A DNA stretch of 64,000 bases from Cryptomeria japonica (lineage: Eukaryota > Streptophyta > Pinopsida > Cupressales > Cupressaceae): assembly GCF_030272615.1 (NCBI RefSeq), contig NC_081405.1:610511065-610575064 (forward strand). Reading direction: 5' to 3'. The notes below the pieces were generated by a model. That model searched no databases. It had not been told where the DNA came from and was given only the letters and a program-made list of their open reading frames with translations. The position numbers and the translations under genes were made by a program. Numbering within the stretch: position 1 is the stretch's first letter; every line of letters begins with the position of its first letter. Shown here in pieces: positions 22,877 through 35,573 of the stretch.

Positions 22877-25397
22877 ACATTTCCTCTTCTCTTTTATCTT
22901 TCTTATACTTTAAGTTATATTCCATATATGTTTTTAGGATGTTTGAGAGGGGTTTCAGACCTCTAGGAGTTGTAATGCAAAATCTAGTTTTTGGAAGATC
23001 CTCCAAATTTCAGACTTAGTCAAATTTCAGGGCATTTCAGAATCAGGATTTGTAAAATTTGTAACCGAAAAATTGAGTATCTTAGGCTTGTGGAAGCCCC
23101 CCTGGAACACCGATTTTTACTAATTTGTTTTTGTTGATACAGGTTAACAACTCACCATAAAAATCACAAATTTGTCATTTAGTGCTTAAAAAGAACTTAA
23201 AACTACAAAACAAAAAAAAGAGAAGTTTCATTGTTTTCTAGTTAGGACTCATCTTTATTTTTGGTGCTTAAAATCAACAACACAAATTTGATTTCCTTGC
23301 ATCAATTCGGACCTAAAATTTACAAACCACACTTCAAATTTTGGTGCAGTTAAAAACTTACAAAAACACTTGTTTTGATTTTTTGCAAACAAAATTTCCT
23401 TCAAGCAAAATGTGTTTTTCATTAAGTTGACCAGGATTTCCAAATTCTAGATTACAAAACACATTGCCTTTGAAGTTAAAACGAACACCATGACTATTGG
23501 AGCAACATCTCCAAATAGTTAAATCATCTTTGCAAATGCTGGATTAAAAAGAACAAGTGTTTTACGTATCTGGCACGCTTGTGCAAACAGTCAATCGAGT
23601 GGACCTACTTCTAACACACACTATCCTCTCCCTTGGCTCTCGTGGTCCTAGGTGCAAGAGAAAAGTGTTAGTAACACTCAAAATTTTATCTTTTTAAGAG
23701 AGGCCTGCCAAGGGATCGATACTCTTGGGAACGACCTCGAGCGGTAAATCCTTCGAGCCGCTATAGAAATCAGGTGAGAGCGAAAGCTATAGCCTTGGGT
23801 ATAGCTGTTCCTACAGTGTAACTGGCCGAAAGGACAAATGGGCCCCACCACCAGTTACAAGGCTCTTAAGTGAGTCACTGCAGAATGAACTTATGTCCAA
23901 AGCCATTGAACATGACTAAACACCTTTAAGTAGTAGCCCACCTATTCTATTGATTGAGGATATTTGAGGTATAATTTAGTGCAAGAGCATAGATGGTTTT
24001 GCTCCCAAGATACTCACCATAAATATTTCCTTGAGTAGAAACATAGCTTTTTGAAAGGTCACTTGTGGCTTGATAAAAGTGGTGACTCCCCCATCATAGG
24101 GATCATCTATTTGTTATACTCGCGCAAGACTTAGTATATCACATCCTTACCTACCATGGCGGGATTCATAAGGTATGTAGTACCAAAGTCGAAGAAATAT
24201 CAAGATGTGGGCTAAATTTATCACAACTGGCCATTTGACCTTAGGGATAAAAAGTGTTTGAAGTGTGTTTGTTTTACAGACCTAGTGCGAATTGAGCCGA
24301 CTTCAGGCTTTTGGAACTACACCTTAAAATACATCTAAAGGAAGGGTCAAAAACAAGTCCAAGGATTGGGTTGATCTAGACCCATACTCATTTGTGCCTT
24401 TGAGGCTACAATTTTGTGTTTGTGTGCTTGCTTTGTTTTCTTGTCAAAGAAAAATTGGAAAATCAATCCCAAAAACAAAGTATTCATCCAACATCTGTCA
24501 ACACAACCAAAAAAAAATACCAAAAACAAGGTACAAACAACAAAGAATCAACTTTTATGACCATTCTTCACATCTTGCGAAAGAAGAAGTGTCATGAGAA
24601 TATTACCTTGAAAAGAAGACCGTTAAGCTCAAAGGCTTTGATCAAAAGGAGGAAATTCTTCTATCTCAATAGACAAATCTTTGTCTCACATAGAGTCTTT
24701 CTACATCGCATGCGTCTATACCTTCAAGGTAAAACAAACGAATTTGATTCTGAATCATTAAACCGCAGAGCTTTTATGCAATATAGAGCTCTGAGTTATC
24801 ACAAAAATCAAGGAGGAAAGATTAATCCCAATTTTTTCCCAAACATTTGTATCACCTACAACACAGCTCGAGAAGTGCCACCAACACCTGAAAGGGAAGA
24901 AGAAGAGTTTGTTCCATTTGTGACACAAAGTTTTTATTGAAAGTTGAAAAAAAAAAAAAAAAAAAAATCCAGCATCTTATTCATACATCATCACTTCATC
25001 ATCAATCCATCCCAAAATTCTGAAAACATTAAGAGGTTCTTGTCCCAAATTCTCTTTTAGATATTGCTTGAAATCAAACGCATCACATCACTTTTTAGAT
25101 TGTTTCTACATCTAGGATAAGCTCATCCTAAGAAACACATCTACGCAGGTTAAAACTAGTTCATGAGTGAATCCTCTCATTACTAGGTAGTTAAATCTGT
25201 AACACATCTCAGATTTCTCTGCACCTTATCACATCCAATCTTATCAAAACCAGCAAGCAATTTAAAGAAGGAATTTTGGTTACATCTACCTTAGAGTGCT
25301 AGGGACCTACATACCACCAATCCACTAAATCATCCATCCTTCATCAAACAACTCATCATCATCTTCAATCAACTTCAAAAACAAACTTGCAAACAAA
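22877..25397 (+). other. Gypsy R/U5 and leader region
   Basis: 2.5 kb between the shared LTR part and gag. TGGTGACTCC followed by a GGGATC-type segment at 24080-24105 resembles the primer site of Tat elements and is my best guess for the LTR/leader boundary, but no clean CA end precedes it. A run of 21 A (24947-24967) separates the leader ORF from the gag-proximal part. Confidence 0.5.
24416..24940 (+). CDS. Leader ORF of the gypsy element (174 codons), unknown function
   Basis: An open frame upstream of gag encodes a basic protein (many Lys/Arg, RRPLSSKALIKRRKF) with an acidic-then-aromatic tail (PEREEEEFVPFVTQSFY) and ends seven bases before a run of 21 A. Ogre-type Tat elements are known to carry an extra ORF1 before gag, so position and size suggest the same thing. 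I see no named domain, and the start codon is uncertain (the hydrophobic first ten residues may not belong). It could also be a chance frame. Confidence 0.35.
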   Translation: MFVCLLCFLVKEKLENQSQKQSIHPTSVNTTKKKYQKQGTNNKESTFMTILHILRKKKCHENITLKRRPLSSKALIKRRKFFYLNRQIFVSHRVFLHRMRLYLQGKTNEFDSESLNRRAFMQYRALSYHKNQGGKINPNFFPNICITYNTAREVPPTPEREEEEFVPFVTQSFY

Positions 25398-28300
25398 ATG
25401 GCTCAAACCTGATCATGATCAAGGCAATGAGAAATATAAATTGAGGAAGAAGAGGACAACCTTAATGAATTTCAAGAGGCACTTGGAGGAAATGGGAATG
25501 ATGAAAACCCAAGTACACCCACTCCTTCAACAATCGAAAGGGTTCAGCATAACCCTCATTTTAACAGATTATTTGATGAAATACTAAGGAGCAACGCAGA
25601 TGCTCACTTCTTAAAACTCGCTCAAGAAGGAGCCAAACTCCCCTCAGACTTTGATCTTGCCCAATTAAGACAAGCATCAAAAAGACAAAGTTGCCATGAG
25701 GAGGAAAGGCGTAGAGATCCCATCAGATATAACATCCCTCGAGGTAACCCACCACCTCCTCCTCCTAATGAAATGGAGATGTTGCGGCAACAAGTCGAGA
25801 ATCTCGCCCAACAACTTCATAGTGGTGTTAAGACCAATCAATTCTCACTTAACGACATCTATCCCTATCCATTTGATAGGAATCTTTATATGCCACCCTT
25901 TCCATGCGGGTTCGAAACACCAAAATTCGAAAAATATAGAGGAAAGGGAGATCCCCGCGATCATGTCTGAGAATTTCATTCCGCTTGTCTCGAAGTTGCA
26001 TATGAAGACACATACTTAATACGCCTTTTTCCCCAAAGCTTGGGAGGAACAACCACATCATGGTTTTCCCGACTACCAGGTGGCATAAGAACATTTGAGG
26101 AACTCATCCAGAAGTTCCTATCTCATTACTCTTATAATATTGAACGCGACATCACCATGGCTGATCTATGCAACACCAAACAAAAACCAGGTGAATTATT
26201 CTCAGTATTCCTGCAACGATGGCGCCAAATGTCTAGCAGGCATTCTCTTCAGTTACCTGAACGAGAACTAGTGGAAATTTTCATTTCCAACTTAAACGAA
26301 GAAATGGAATTTCACCTGGATGTCAAAGACACCGATTCTTTTAACGATATGATCACCAAAGGTATAAAATGTGAAAGGGCACTCATCAAAAAAGGACTCA
26401 TCAAAATCTTTAATGAACCCAAAGATGGTCCTCGCCCGCGCTTCAATAGCGATAAACCGAACTTCTAGAACAAGAATAAGAACATCGTCAACGATGGAGT
26501 TGTGGATGCTCGGACTGTCCAAAATGCACAACCTGTGGTTCGGTTTGCAGGACAAAATCCTCCACCTCAAAATAACACAAATGTTCCTCCTAATCAAGGT
26601 CGCATCACATCTCATGATGAACCAAGACCCCGTCCACAAAAACAAAAACGCACATACACTCCCTTAGGGGAACCCATTGAAACAGTGATGCGACAACTCA
26701 TTTCTCAGAATTTGATCACTCTACCTAAGTTATCAAATTATGAGCCTCAAGTCAAACCGGCATGGTGGAAGGATACTGAACATTGTGAGTTCCATCAAGG
26801 AAGAGGACATAAGACAAGTAATTGTCACCGATTGAAAGATCTCATTCAGGATCTTATTGACCGAGGAGAAATTGAAATTGAAGGACATGACCCAAAAACA
26901 ACCAATAATGATCATCAGATGTTCAAGAATCCACTTCCATCACAAGATCAAAGGGGTCCTTCCACGTCCAGACGAGGTCCTGATACCATTGATTATACGC
27001 AAGCTGCGTATAATTACACTGTCAATCACCTGTATGATGTCAGTGAGCAAATTGCAACTATCACCTTCAAAAATCCCACCTCAAATTGCAATGTTGTTAC
27101 ACGTCGTGGCAAGATCACCATAAAGGCAGCTCCACAAGGCACCACCTCCATCCCAAAGCAGTACAATCTTGTGGAACAATTAGACAAAACGCCTGTGCTT
27201 ATATCCATCTTAGAGCTATTGCGCCTATCACCATCTCATAAAACTATCTTGGATCAAGCACTCCAAGAGGTGTCAGTCCCTGCAAACTTGAATACGGACC
27301 AATTTCAAGCCATGGTTGGAAATCTAAAGTCATCACCTTGTCTCACTTTTTCTGAAAGTGACAACTCTTCATTCCAGCAACCTCATAACGCCTCACTCCA
27401 CATTGAAGGCTTTGTCAACCAACACAGGATCAAGCGAGTCTTGATCGATAATGGAGCAGGCCTAAACATTTGCACACTATAGTTGGTCTCAGCATTGGGA
27501 TATGCAATAGAATCAGTGGATCCTCGCAAGAAGATCACCATCAAGGCCTATGATGATGCAGAGCGTTCATCCAAAGGAGCTGTGGTACTACCAATCCGAG
27601 TGGGTCCTGTGGTAAAGCACATCATTTGTCAGGTTCTGGACCTTCCGCTGCCATATAATCTATTATTAGGGAGACCTTGGATACATGCCATGCAAGTCGT
27701 TCCATCTACCTACCATCAATGTATCAAGTTCCCACATAATGGTGCAGAGATCACAATCCTGGGCGATGCAAATCCCTTTGCATTTTGCCATAATATCAGC
27801 CATCAACCAGAAATTACCATTCCTAATAATAGAGAAGCCATTTCCTCCACATCATATGTAAGTCCCGCCTCTCTTGCCAGTTTTAACACCCCTATACCCA
27901 AGCAAGAAAAGCTTAAGATGAAAGTCGCAGAGGAAGGTCCTGGAGAATACAACTTGAGTCAGCTCTTTTGTGTGGGACAAATGCCCACTTCTCCTAGAAC
28001 ACATGGTAAACCACAGCAGTTACTCCAGCAACCACTAATCATGCCAGCATGTGCCTTGACGCCTTTCGTCCTTGGAAAGAGTCAAGAGGAAGAAACACAA
28101 GATGAGGACCTAGCGGAATGGATCTATAAAGATCCCATCACCACTGACAAACCGCAAGTTACACTTCCTATGGAAGGCAAAGGCCTCCTCATTATGCAAA
28201 GAATGGGATATGATGGTCAGAGTGCTTTGGGATACTGAAAACAAGGACGACATGAACCTCTGCTACTAGAATTCAAGCCCAAAGGTAATACTGGCCTAGG

Positions 28301-31300
28301 CTTTGAAAAAGAGATCCTTCCTAAACTCAGATTCAAAGGAAAACCTAGCAAACCATTTTGCCCGCCTACTGCAAAGAGGACACCTTTCATAATCAAAGCA
28401 CCATCAAACACTATCCCCACTGCCCCATCGAGGCTCACAACCCCACCACAACCATCTACAATACTAATCATCCCACCAAACGAACCAGTAATCCCATCAA
28501 TAACACCAATAGCAGCGGCAACTATATCAGAACCTGCAGCAGCATCTATGGTACCAGCCCTTCCAACAGAAGTTACTAAATCAACACTGTCGATACTTCC
28601 AGTGATAGATCTTTTAAACCTCATCACGACTCCTGCAGCACCGATCACTACAAAGATATATAAACCAATCATACCTGCCGTATTTAACTCCAAAGACATC
28701 CTAGTATAGTATAGCAATCGGATGCTGGAGAGTGATTCAGAGACCGACTCACATGAGTGGGAATTTGATTCTGTACAGCTTAATACTTCAGATGAGGAAG
28801 ACACATCACCACCTCCGCCCTGCAAAGACATCCCTGTTTACGGAGAAGCACAGATAAAGACCACTTGGGTACCTGAGCTGGAAACATCTTCCACAGACCC
28901 TACGTCTCATCCTACGCCTGATTCTGACAGGGAGAGTACCATCAACGACCTTCACCACACTGTCTTAACCCTCACTGATACCTCTAACGAACTTAATCTA
29001 ATTGAGGAAGTAATGCCCATTATCCACCCTGAACTCATCGAATGGAACCAACCAAATCCCCCCATGTCTTGACCTCTTCCAAAGCGATGAGGCTATCATT
29101 GACTTTTTGGAATTAAGGGATAATCTACCAAGCGGGGATCACAAAGCTAGATTCGCCATTCAACTTAATAGCGCAGCATACTTCGGGGCAGATGCCAAAC
29201 CCTTCAGCTGCAAAAATATAACATTAAAACATGGATCTTCCAGTGAAAACCACACTGTGGCACTGTTTGATCCGACAACAATAAAAAGAAAGAGCGTATC
29301 CAATGGTGAAAACCTCTCTAAGGCACTTGAGGATGAAGGGTTTGACATTCTCCCTGCAAGCACACAACAGGAACGATCAACGATCCTCATTGAGGAGACT
29401 AAAGAATACAATGTGGGGACTCCTGAAAACCCTCATATCATACATTTGGCATCTCTTCTCACTCCAGAGGAACAGCCTAAATTTATCGAGTTCTTCCAGC
29501 AGCGTCAGATCAACTTTGCATGGTCATATGCAGACATGCCTAGGCTTGATCCTGATTTAGTCATGCATCACCTCACCGTCGCAGAAGGAGCCAAACCTGT
29601 CAAGCAGAAGCTTCGTAAGATGCATCCCCAGATTGTAGTGCTAGTCAAAACAGAACTCAAGAAACTCCTAGATGTTGGTTTCATTAGGCCAATTGATTAT
29701 GCAGAATGGATCTCCAACATTGTGCCTGTCGGCAAACCAAAAGGGGGCATCCGCACTTGTACTGACTTTAGAGATCTGAATAAGGCATGTCCTAAGGATG
29801 ACTTTCCCCTAACAAATATCGACATCATAGTGGATCTAACAGTAGGACATGCGATGCTTTCACTCATGGATGGCTTTTCCGGCTACAATCAGATAAAGAT
29901 CGCACCAGAGGATCAACATAAGACAGCCTTCACATGTCCATGGGGCACATACTGCTGGAATGTAATGCCTTTTGGTCTAAAGAATGCAGGAGCGACCTAT
30001 CAAAGAGCAATGACCACCATCTTCCATGACATGATGCATACTATGATGGAAGATTATGTGGATGACTTACTAGCAAAATCACTTACTAGAGAAGGACATC
30101 TCCACATCTTAGATCAAATCTTTGATAGACTGGAACAATATCATGTTTGACTCAACCCAAAGAAATGTGTCTTTGGAGTGACCTCCGGGAAGCTTCTAGG
30201 ATACATTGTCTCAAGCAAAGGCATTGAGGTCGATCCAGCAAAGGTTAAGGCAATAATGGACATGCCACCTCCAAAGAATATCAGTCAGCTAAGGACATTA
30301 CAAGGGCGGCTTCAATCCATCTGAAGATTCATTGCACAATTGGCTGATAAGTGTCACCCATTCACACACTTGCTACACAAGAACATCCGCTTTCAGTGGG
30401 ATGCCAGATGCCAACAAGCATTTCAGACGCTTAAAGACTATCTCATGAATCCACCATTGTTGATGCCACCAGATCCAAGTAGACCGTTGTTACTTTATAT
30501 CTCAGCGACAAGTACAGCATTAGGTGTATTATTGGCACAACATAATGCAGAAGGCAAAGAGTGTGTTGTTTACTACATCTCTCGCACACTGGTTGGCTAT
30601 GAACTCAATTACACACCTATTGAGCGAGCTTGCCTAGCAGTAATCTTAGCAGCCACTAAATTGCGACACTATCTGTTGACACACAAGGTACAACTCATCG
30701 CAAAGATTGATCCACTCAAGTATTTACTCAGCAAAGCAGCATTGACAGGTCGCTTGGCCAAATGGGTAATGATTCTAAGTGAATTTGACATCGAGTATGT
30801 GGACCGTAAAGCTATCAAAGGGCAGGTCATTGCAGATCAGTTGGCCGATGCACCACTCATAGGCGATCATCCCCTCATTTCCAATTTTCCAGATGAAGAG
30901 ATATTCATGCTCATAGAAGTACAACCATGGAAACTATATTTTGATGGTTCATACACCAGGCACGGCTCAGGGGCAGGCATTTTGTTTATCACACCTCAAG
31001 GTGACAGCATCCCGAAGTCTTACAGGTTCACATTTCCATGCACAAACAACATAGCAGAGTATGAGGCCTTGATCACGGGACTCAGGTTAGCCGTACAATG
31101 GAAATTACAAGAACTACAAGTATATGGCGATTCCCAACTAGTCATTCGACAAGCAACAGATGAATATCAGACCAAAGATGATAAACTCATGCCATATAAG
31201 CAAATGATGGACACTCTAAAGACATCATTTACTACTATCACTTTTGAGCAGATACCAAGAGATCATAATCGAGCTGTTGACACCATGGCTACCATCGCAT

Positions 31301-32679
31301 CTCTACTAGATCTTCCACAGAATTCAACATGCTACGAGTTCTTGGTAGAACAGCTTTGGATCCTCGCTTATGATATCCCCGAATCTGAAATGATATGTCG
31401 CCTTGTCGGTTCTGAATCCCCATGGTACAGTGAGTTCTACACCTATCTTCGCGATCATACCCTTCCTCCCAACCAATCGAATAACCAATGAAAAACCCTC
31501 ATTCGCCAAACTGCTCGATATACCATTATTGCCGAAACCCTATACCAACGCAGTCTTGATGGTACTCTCCTTCGGTGTCTGGAACAAGGTGAGATAACAA
31601 AGGCTTTGGAAGCGGTACATGAAGGGATTTGCGGGACTCATTCAAGTGGTCCATCGCTAGCCAAGAAACTTATGTGAGCTGGATACTATTGGCCATCTAT
31701 GGAAAAGGATTCCTACTACTTTGTCAGAAAATGCAAGAAATGTCAAGTTCACGGTGACCTGATACATGCACCCGCACAAGAACTGCAACCAATCACAACA
31801 CCATGGCCTTTTTGCCAATGGGGCCTCGACCTTGTGGGTAAGATTCATCCATCTTCATCCAATGGCCATAAATTCATTATTACTGCCACCGAATATTTCA
31901 CAAAGTGGATCGAAGCTGTTCCACTTACCCAAGTCACAGGCAAGCAGATTGCCTCATTCATCCTCAACTACATCATCTGCTGGTATGGTGTACCCATGTC
32001 CATCGTCACAGATAACGGTCTTCCTTTCAAAAATCAGGATGTCCATGAACTTTGTGAAAAATTTCATATCCAACACCGCTTTTCCACTCCCTATTACCCA
32101 CAAGGCAATGGTCAGGCTGAAGCATCCAATAAAAACATATTAAGGATCCTAAAGAAAATAGTCAATGATGCCGGTCGTGATTGGCATGTTCAACTGAATC
32201 CAGCATTATGGGCATATCGAACTAGCATTCGGACCCCTACAGGTGCAACTCCTTATTCATTAGTCTATGGTGCTGAAGCTATCTTACCTATTGAGGTTGA
32301 GATACCATCCTTACGGGTTTCCTTGCATAACCTCATCGATGATGAAGCATACAGAGTCTCACGCCTTCAGGACTTAGAGTTACTTGATGAGAAGCGACAA
32401 GCTGCATACAATCACCTCAAAGCCTATCAGCAGCACATGAGTAGAAGCTACAATCACCGAGTAAGATCTTGTACATTTGAGGTAGGTGATCTTGTTCTAT
32501 GAGAGAATCCTCGCAACCAACCAAACAGAGAACATCAAGGCAAGTTTGAATCAAACTGGTTGGGCCCATATGTTGTCACTGCTGTATTTGGGTCCGGGGC
32601 ATATCAATTGGCTACATCAGACGGAGAACCGCTCGCAGATCCAATCAATAGCATGCACCTCAAATGGTTTTATACCTAA
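25398..32679 (+). pseudogene. Gypsy (Tat) gag-pol with 14 nonsense codons and one frame change
   Basis: The ATG at 25398 opens gag. Gag core at about 25900-26400 (FPQSLGGTTTSWFSRLPGGI), variant knuckle CEFHQGRGHKTSNC at about 26783, protease VLIDNGAGLNICT at 27436 with LLLGRPWIH, RT with YVDDLL at about 30056, RNase H from about 30470, second RNase H at about 30940-31290, integrase with the HHCC finger (about 31615-31750), D (WGLDLVGKI), D (VTDNGLPF) and E (GQAEASNK), ending at TAA 32677. In-frame stops start at 25410, 25416, 25428, 25437, 25968, 26466, 27480, 28236, 28707, 30148, 30322, 31489, 31675 and 32500. The frame changes once, at a run of six C near 29055, between protease and RT. Each stop is one C-to-T step from CGA, CAG or CAA. 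Confidence 0.93.
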
Positions 32680-35573
32680 GCTATACAGAGCATCAGGCTC
32701 CCCCCCCTGCATATCAGAAAATACCAAAAACATTCAGAAAATGTCCTGAAGAAAATATAAAAAACATTCAAAGAAGTAAAGAAAAATCATACATCCAAAC
32801 GGTGAACAACCACTCCGGTGGCACCTTGGGTAAGTACGATGGTGAAAACCTGGCAAACAGGCGCCACTTGTAAAGGCAATGGCTCAAGTATCTTTCAGGC
32901 TCATTGCGATCACATTCATACACACACACATCCATCCATCCCAACCATGGCTTATTATTCGATCTACAATTAAGAAAGTACTCCATGTGTCTAGCATCCC
33001 ACCTTTTCATAGTCAGATCTACAAACTGGGGGCAATACCCTTACCCTAGTGATGGAAGTGGATTCTGCATTGTCTTATATATCATTACGCTCTTCATTCA
33101 GGCAAACAATACAAAATCCAAAAACATTCAAAAATGACTCACAAAATCCACAAACATTCAAAAACTATTACACAAAATCCAAAAACATCGAAAAACCATC
33201 AAAAATCACACAAAAAAACATGGCAACACCTTGTACATAGTCATCCGATCAGATACCAAAACAAACATTGACAAAATACTCACACAAATGACCACTTATC
33301 ACTCGACCAAAACAATCAACATCAACAATCAAACTGTCTTTTCAATAAGGATGCATCCTTCCTTATCCAAAACAAAGACAAAGTGACATTTTCTTTGACA
33401 AGAAAATTTTGTTTAAGCTATCAAATACTTGGTTGATTTGTGAGTACAATCGTTCGTTTATCTGTATCAGGATCTTGCAGCATTGTTTTATATCGTTTGC
33501 GCATTATTTCCGATGAAGTTCTGGGGCATGTACTAATGGTGTCTACGTGGGAAGTTCACCAAGCTACGTGATCTTATGCAAAATGCAGTCATAGATCACT
33601 ACGGCTTGCTGACTACAGCGTATACCTCGACCATATGGGCATGAACCATTACCAAGGATCCTTATTCTTTATTCTTTATGTATATATACTGTTTGGTTGC
33701 AGGTACAATGCTCATTCTTTGGTTCCTCTTCCTCCAAATTGGATAAAGGTTTTATTTTCTTAGTACGGTATGAGCTTGTCTCAGGATCTGATCAGCCTAA
33801 GATCAAGGAGGACGATCCAAGTCATACACGAAAGGAGATAATCCTTGTCTGTTCCGCAAGCAATACTCCGGTCGACTTGACCCTTTATATCAAGTCATTT
33901 GTATTAACTTGCTATATTAAAATCCATGAAAGAAATACTCAGGTCATCTTGAATCATTGTGTCAAGATGCTTGTATTTTCTTCCAACATTTTAAAGCTCA
34001 ATGATGAAAATAGAGCACTATGGATCGTCATTTCACCTCATCTATTTCTATCTTGCATTCTGTTGCATCTCACCCATCCATTCATTCATTCATATGTAGG
34101 CTTTTACATGAATGACTAATAAAAGCTAGTCTTGGATACAAATCACGACCGAGTACTCTGATACATCATTAATGCATCATGCAAAGTCTTAAAAACCTTG
34201 AATTCCTCATGGTCATATCATCATTGCATTTAGGTGCATCTTGCATTATGTCCATTCATGTCATTTTTAAACTTAAAACATTACATATAGTTCATTATTG
34301 ACATTAGTTTTCATTAAAAATCATTTTCATCATTGCATCAATCATAAATAATTAGATTCATTCATGGGATCAAATTGTCTTTGGTTGTTTTAAATCATCT
34401 ACTAAACATTTCATCCAGTGTAAATTATCCATTATCATCTTATCAACTTATTATTACACACATCCATTTATCCATTTAGTTACAAAGTGCATTCATTCAT
34501 TCATTAATAAGCATCTTATTATGTTCATTTTAGGATTCATTTCACATCGCATTCATTATCCTCTTTTTAATTGTATTAAGGTACAGTTATTACAAATATT
34601 AGTTATAGTATCATCCCACTTTCATATTTAATGCATTTTAGATTCATAAGACCATTTGTTTACAAAACATTGGTTCATACCATTTCATATATCCATTTTA
34701 CATATGCATTCATTTAAAACACATTATCATATAAACATTTGTACTTTACATTTGTTTATCCATCTGCATTCATTTAGACATCATCATATAAACATTTGTA
34801 CTTTACATTTGTTTATCCATCTGCATCCATTTAGGCATCATTTGTACTTTACATTTTGTTTCTCCATATTGCATTCATCTAAACACATCTAGATACATAT
34901 TCATACATAACATCATTCATTCAAACATCGTCACATAAATCATCTCATCATTACATTGCAATAGGAAACATCAAAAATCTTGTTCATGCATCAAGCATAA
35001 GCATATATCATCACCATGGCATTCCATACATAAAGCATTACATCACAAATCAAATACATCATACACATATAAACCTGCATTCATATGTCAGTATACAACA
35101 TCATAAATCATCATAAAAACATGCATAAAAGAAACATCTCATCAAATACATACATGTATACATATACATCTAAGCAATAAATCATCATCATGCATAAACG
35201 ACCATACATAATCACATGCATAATCATCACAAATATGGGATCTCCTCATATATATCATCTCATATATCAGAGTACAATGAAGTCTACAAAATCGGCTGCC
35301 AAGAGCCATCCAAGATACAGTCCAAAAATAGACAATGATACAATACATGTATGCAAAAATGCTCTCTCAAATGCCACTCTGGCCAGATGCTGTACCTGCA
35401 CCACCTCTACCTACTCCACCACTGGTACCTGCACCACCTGATCCATCTCTCCGTGGAGGCCTCATCGAACCCCCACTCCCTCCTGCATCCCCTGATCTCT
35501 CCTGCCGTAGAGGACCCATCACACCCCCACTGCTCTGCATCCTCTGTGATCGCTCGGATCTGGCCTGCCGCAT
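32680..35573 (+). other. Gypsy 3' untranslated region with short repeats
   Basis: After pol there is a GTGAAAACCTGGCAAACAGG-type segment (about 32831) also seen in other Tat elements, then AAAACATTCA-rich repeats (32710-33200), and from about 34200 to 35170 a degenerate CATTCATT/CATCAT-rich stretch. Frames in this part are short and low-complexity, so I do not regard them as genes. Confidence 0.6.
34726..34897 (+). repeat. Tandem repeat, 57 bp unit, about three copies
   Basis: ATCATATAAACATTTGTAC begins units at 34726 and 34783. A third, shortened unit starts at about 34837 (internal loss of about 11 bp). Such arrays are known in the 3' regions of Tat-lineage elements. Confidence 0.75.

Noticed and set aside
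23700-23800. GC-richer, structured segment in the gypsy leader considered as a tRNA or rRNA fragment
   Set aside because: No cloverleaf with conserved A and B boxes and no rRNA signature that I recognise.
34200-35170. CATTCATT-rich stretch considered as a CRISPR-like or satellite array
   Set aside because: No constant repeat-spacer period except the three 57 bp units; it is degenerate low-complexity sequence in a plant retrotransposon.
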